Assembly (NCBI GenBank): GCA_025463615.1
Contig: JAODAU010000151.1
Span: forward strand, 1 to 7,518
From: Microbacteriaceae bacterium
GTDB lineage: Bacteria > Actinomycetota > Actinomycetes > Actinomycetales > Microbacteriaceae
DNA: 7,518 nucleotides
Reading direction: 5' to 3'
The notes below the pieces were generated by a model. The model saw nothing but the letters and a program-made list of their open reading frames with translations, ran no database searches and was not told where the DNA came from. Position numbers and translations under genes: made by a program. Shown here in pieces: positions 6,108 to 7,518 of the stretch (its first letter is position 1; every line of letters begins with the position of its first letter).

Positions 6108-7333
6108 CCCCGGCGCGCCCGGTGCGGGCACGCCGGTCCACAGCGCTGCGGGTGCGGTACCGGCTGACGCCGTGGTGGGCGCGCGTGCTCGTGATCTGGG
6201 GCCTCTCCCGGGTGATCACGACATCCCTGCTGCTGCTGTTCGCCGCCTGGCAGCCCAAGAACCCGTGGACCGGCCCGCACCCCTCCTACCTCGCGTTCGC
6301 CCAGATCTGGGACAGCACCTGGTACAACATCGTGGCCGTCTCGGGCTATCCGTCGGTGCTGCCGCACGACTCGGCCGGGCACGTCGCGGAGAACGCCTGG
6401 GCCTTCCTGCCCGGCTACCCGATGCTGGTGCGCGCGATCATGACGGTCACGTTCCTGCCCTGGGACATCGTCTCGGTCGTCGTCTCGTTCGCCTTCTCGC
6501 TCGCGGCCGCACTCGTCTTCTATCGCCTGATGCGCCTGCGGCTGCCGTCGTCGACGGCGCTGTTCTCGGTGGTGCTGTTCTGCGTCGCGCCGCTCTCGCC
6601 GATCCTGCAGGTCTCGTACGCCGAGTCGATGTACCTCTTCCTGCTCGTGCTGGCCCTGTACCTGCTGCTGACGCGTCGCTACGCCCTCATGCTGCCCGTG
6701 ATCGCCCTGGCGAGTCTCACGCGCCCCAGCGGGCTCGCGCTGGCGCTGGCGCTCGGGCTGCACCTGCTGCACCGGATCTGGACGCGTCGCCGCGATCCGT
6801 TCCCCCTCGGCGATTTCGTGGCGGTCGCGGGCGTGACCGTGTTCAGCGTGATCATGGGCTTCCTCTGGCCCGCGATCGCGTGGGCCGTCACCGGCAGCCC
6901 GAGCGCGTACACCGACACCGAGCTGGCGTGGCGGGCCGACTACATCGGCTGGGGCAGTCTGTTCCCGTTCACGCCGTGGATCCAGGCCGCGGGATTCTGG
7001 GCCGGCCAGTGGGGCATCGGCGGCTGGGTCTACGTGCTGCTCGCGCTGGTGGTGGTCGGATTCTTCGCCATCCTGTTCATCCCGCCGGTGCGTCGCCTCG
7101 GGGTCGACCTCCGCATCTGGCTGGGGAGCTACGCGGTCTACCTGCTGGCCGTTTTCTTCCCCCAGTCGAGCACGTTCCGGCTGCTGATGCCGATGTTCCC
7201 GCTGCTCGGCGCGGTCGCCCAGCCGCGCTCGCCCGTCTACCGCGCGAGCGTCGTCGTGCTCATGATCGCGGGCCAGTTCGGCTGGTTGTACGTCTGCTGG
7301 TGGGTCAACGGATACGACTGGACGCCCCCGTAA
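6092..7333 (+). CDS. Multi-spanning membrane protein, PIG-V-like GT-C glycosyltransferase
   Basis: Integral membrane protein of 413 residues from GTG 6092. Roughly ten hydrophobic segments can be seen, including about residues 31-52, 124-145, 153-174, 178-194, 198-224, 241-266, 310-331, 340-357 and 383-404. Several marks recall the PIG-V mannosyltransferase family (GT-C fold): a first outer loop with IWDSTWYNIVAVSGYP (Trp73, Asp74 as likely catalytic acid, Tyr78), NAWAFLPGYP at 101-110, YAES at 176-179, and SLTRPSGLAL at 208-217. The likely role is sugar transfer from a polyprenyl-phosphate donor to an envelope acceptor, but donor and acceptor cannot be read here. The start overlaps dapE by 16 bases. 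GTGs at 6122 and 6152 are alternatives, and no start has a strong ribosome binding site. Family assignment is by motif recall, not a search. Confidence 0.72.
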   Translation: MADLLTPARPVRARRSTALRVRYRLTPWWARVLVIWGLSRVITTSLLLLFAAWQPKNPWTGPHPSYLAFAQIWDSTWYNIVAVSGYPSVLPHDSAGHVAENAWAFLPGYPMLVRAIMTVTFLPWDIVSVVVSFAFSLAAALVFYRLMRLRLPSSTALFSVVLFCVAPLSPILQVSYAESMYLFLLVLALYLLLTRRYALMLPVIALASLTRPSGLALALALGLHLLHRIWTRRRDPFPLGDFVAVAGVTVFSVIMGFLWPAIAWAVTGSPSAYTDTELAWRADYIGWGSLFPFTPWIQAAGFWAGQWGIGGWVYVLLALVVVGFFAILFIPPVRRLGVDLRIWLGSYAVYLLAVFFPQSSTFRLLMPMFPLLGAVAQPRSPVYRASVVVLMIAGQFGWLYVCWWVNGYDWTPP

Positions 7334-7357
7334 CGGCCCGATTCCGCCCCCTCGTTT

Positions 7358-7385
7358 TTGGGAGTGCGCTCAGGTACGGGATAAT
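7358..7385 (+). promoter_or_regulatory. Sigma-A-type promoter of the DUF3117 gene
   Basis: TTGGGA (7358-7363) and GATAAT (7380-7385) are separated by 16 bases and match the housekeeping -35 and -10 consensus at 4 and 5 of 6 positions. The transcript would start near 7392, leaving a leader of about 23 bases with a ribosome binding site. This is the best consensus promoter in the window. It makes the small gene independent of the upstream membrane-protein gene. Confidence 0.65.
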
Positions 7386-7401
7386 AGAAGTAATTCCACG
7401 A

Positions 7402-7407
7402 AAGGGG
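7402..7407 (+). promoter_or_regulatory. Ribosome binding site of the DUF3117 gene
   Basis: AAGGGG lies 7 bases before the ATG at 7415. The next in-frame ATG (7424) is 16 bases from it, so 7415 is the chosen start. Confidence 0.65.
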
Positions 7408-7414
7408 ATCCATC

Positions 7415-7518
7415 ATGGCAGCCATGAAGCCGAGGACCGGAGACGGGCCAATGGAGGCTGTTAAGGAGGGTCGCCTCATCATCGTGCGCGTTCCGCTCGA
7501 GGGTGGAGGCCGTCTCGT
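7415..7518 (+). CDS. DUF3117 family small protein, 5' part (3' end outside window)
   Basis: The first 34 codons of a very small conserved actinobacterial protein are visible: MAAMKPRTGDGP, then MEAVKEGRLIIVRVPLEGGG and RL. This matches the DUF3117 family (M. tuberculosis Rv1211-like), whose members are about 55 residues long, so roughly 20 residues are missing. The RVPLEGGGRL stretch is the family's most recognisable part. Function is not known to me. No signal peptide or membrane segment is visible. It has its own promoter and ribosome binding site. It lies downstream of dapD/dapE as in mycobacteria, where several other genes intervene. Confidence 0.92.
   Translation, partial: MAAMKPRTGDGPMEAVKEGRLIIVRVPLEGGGRL

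Noticed and set aside
5010..6131. 373-residue minus-strand frame over dapE.
   Set aside because: It lies antisense to dapE, has shadow-like composition and shows no known motif.
7334..7365. Intrinsic terminator at the T-run after the membrane-protein gene.
   Set aside because: Five Ts occur at 7355-7359, but no stable stem precedes them, and the run forms part of the -35 region of the DUF3117 promoter.

Overview
The window is a GC-rich, gene-dense stretch of an actinobacterial chromosome. GTG starts are frequent, -10-like TANNNT boxes sit directly in front of start codons, and the gene set is classic for the phylum: 7Fe ferredoxin, dapC, type II citrate synthase, divergent dapD/dapE and DUF3117. 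The M. tuberculosis chromosome has the same pairings (fdxC-dapC; dapD/dapE upstream of the DUF3117 gene). A member of the Microbacteriaceae (Leifsonia-like) is my best guess from codon style and protein flavour, but this is inference.

Layout. 1-189: 3' end of a ferredoxin gene (fdxA). Codons for its usual C-terminal tail continue in the same frame to 273, behind two in-frame stops. 273-1427: dapC, aminotransferase of the succinylase branch of the diaminopimelate/lysine pathway. 1437-2735: citrate synthase. 2808-3992: an unusual block in which one minus-strand gene (AbiEi-type winged helix plus DUF559 nuclease-like domain) is bracketed by two 92-bp imperfect palindromes. These are about 80% identical and inverted relative to each other, so the block looks like a small cassette with long terminal inverted repeats. 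4058-4999 (minus): dapD. 5040-6107 (plus): dapE, divergent from dapD across only 40 bp. 6092-7333: a multi-spanning GT-C/PIG-V-like membrane protein overlapping the end of dapE. 7415-7518: the start of a DUF3117 gene with its own promoter and ribosome binding site. No stretch over 300 bases lacks a gene.

How it fits together. DapD (succinyl transfer), DapC (transamination) and DapE (desuccinylation) are the consecutive middle steps from tetrahydrodipicolinate to LL-diaminopimelate, used for lysine and, in many actinobacteria, the cell wall. DapD consumes succinyl-CoA, and citrate synthase feeds the TCA cycle that makes it. The repeat-flanked nuclease-like gene is the one feature that looks accessory: it sits between gltA and dapD and has no partner gene. 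It, the broken ferredoxin tail and the divergent dapD/dapE promoter pair are the most interesting parts of the window.
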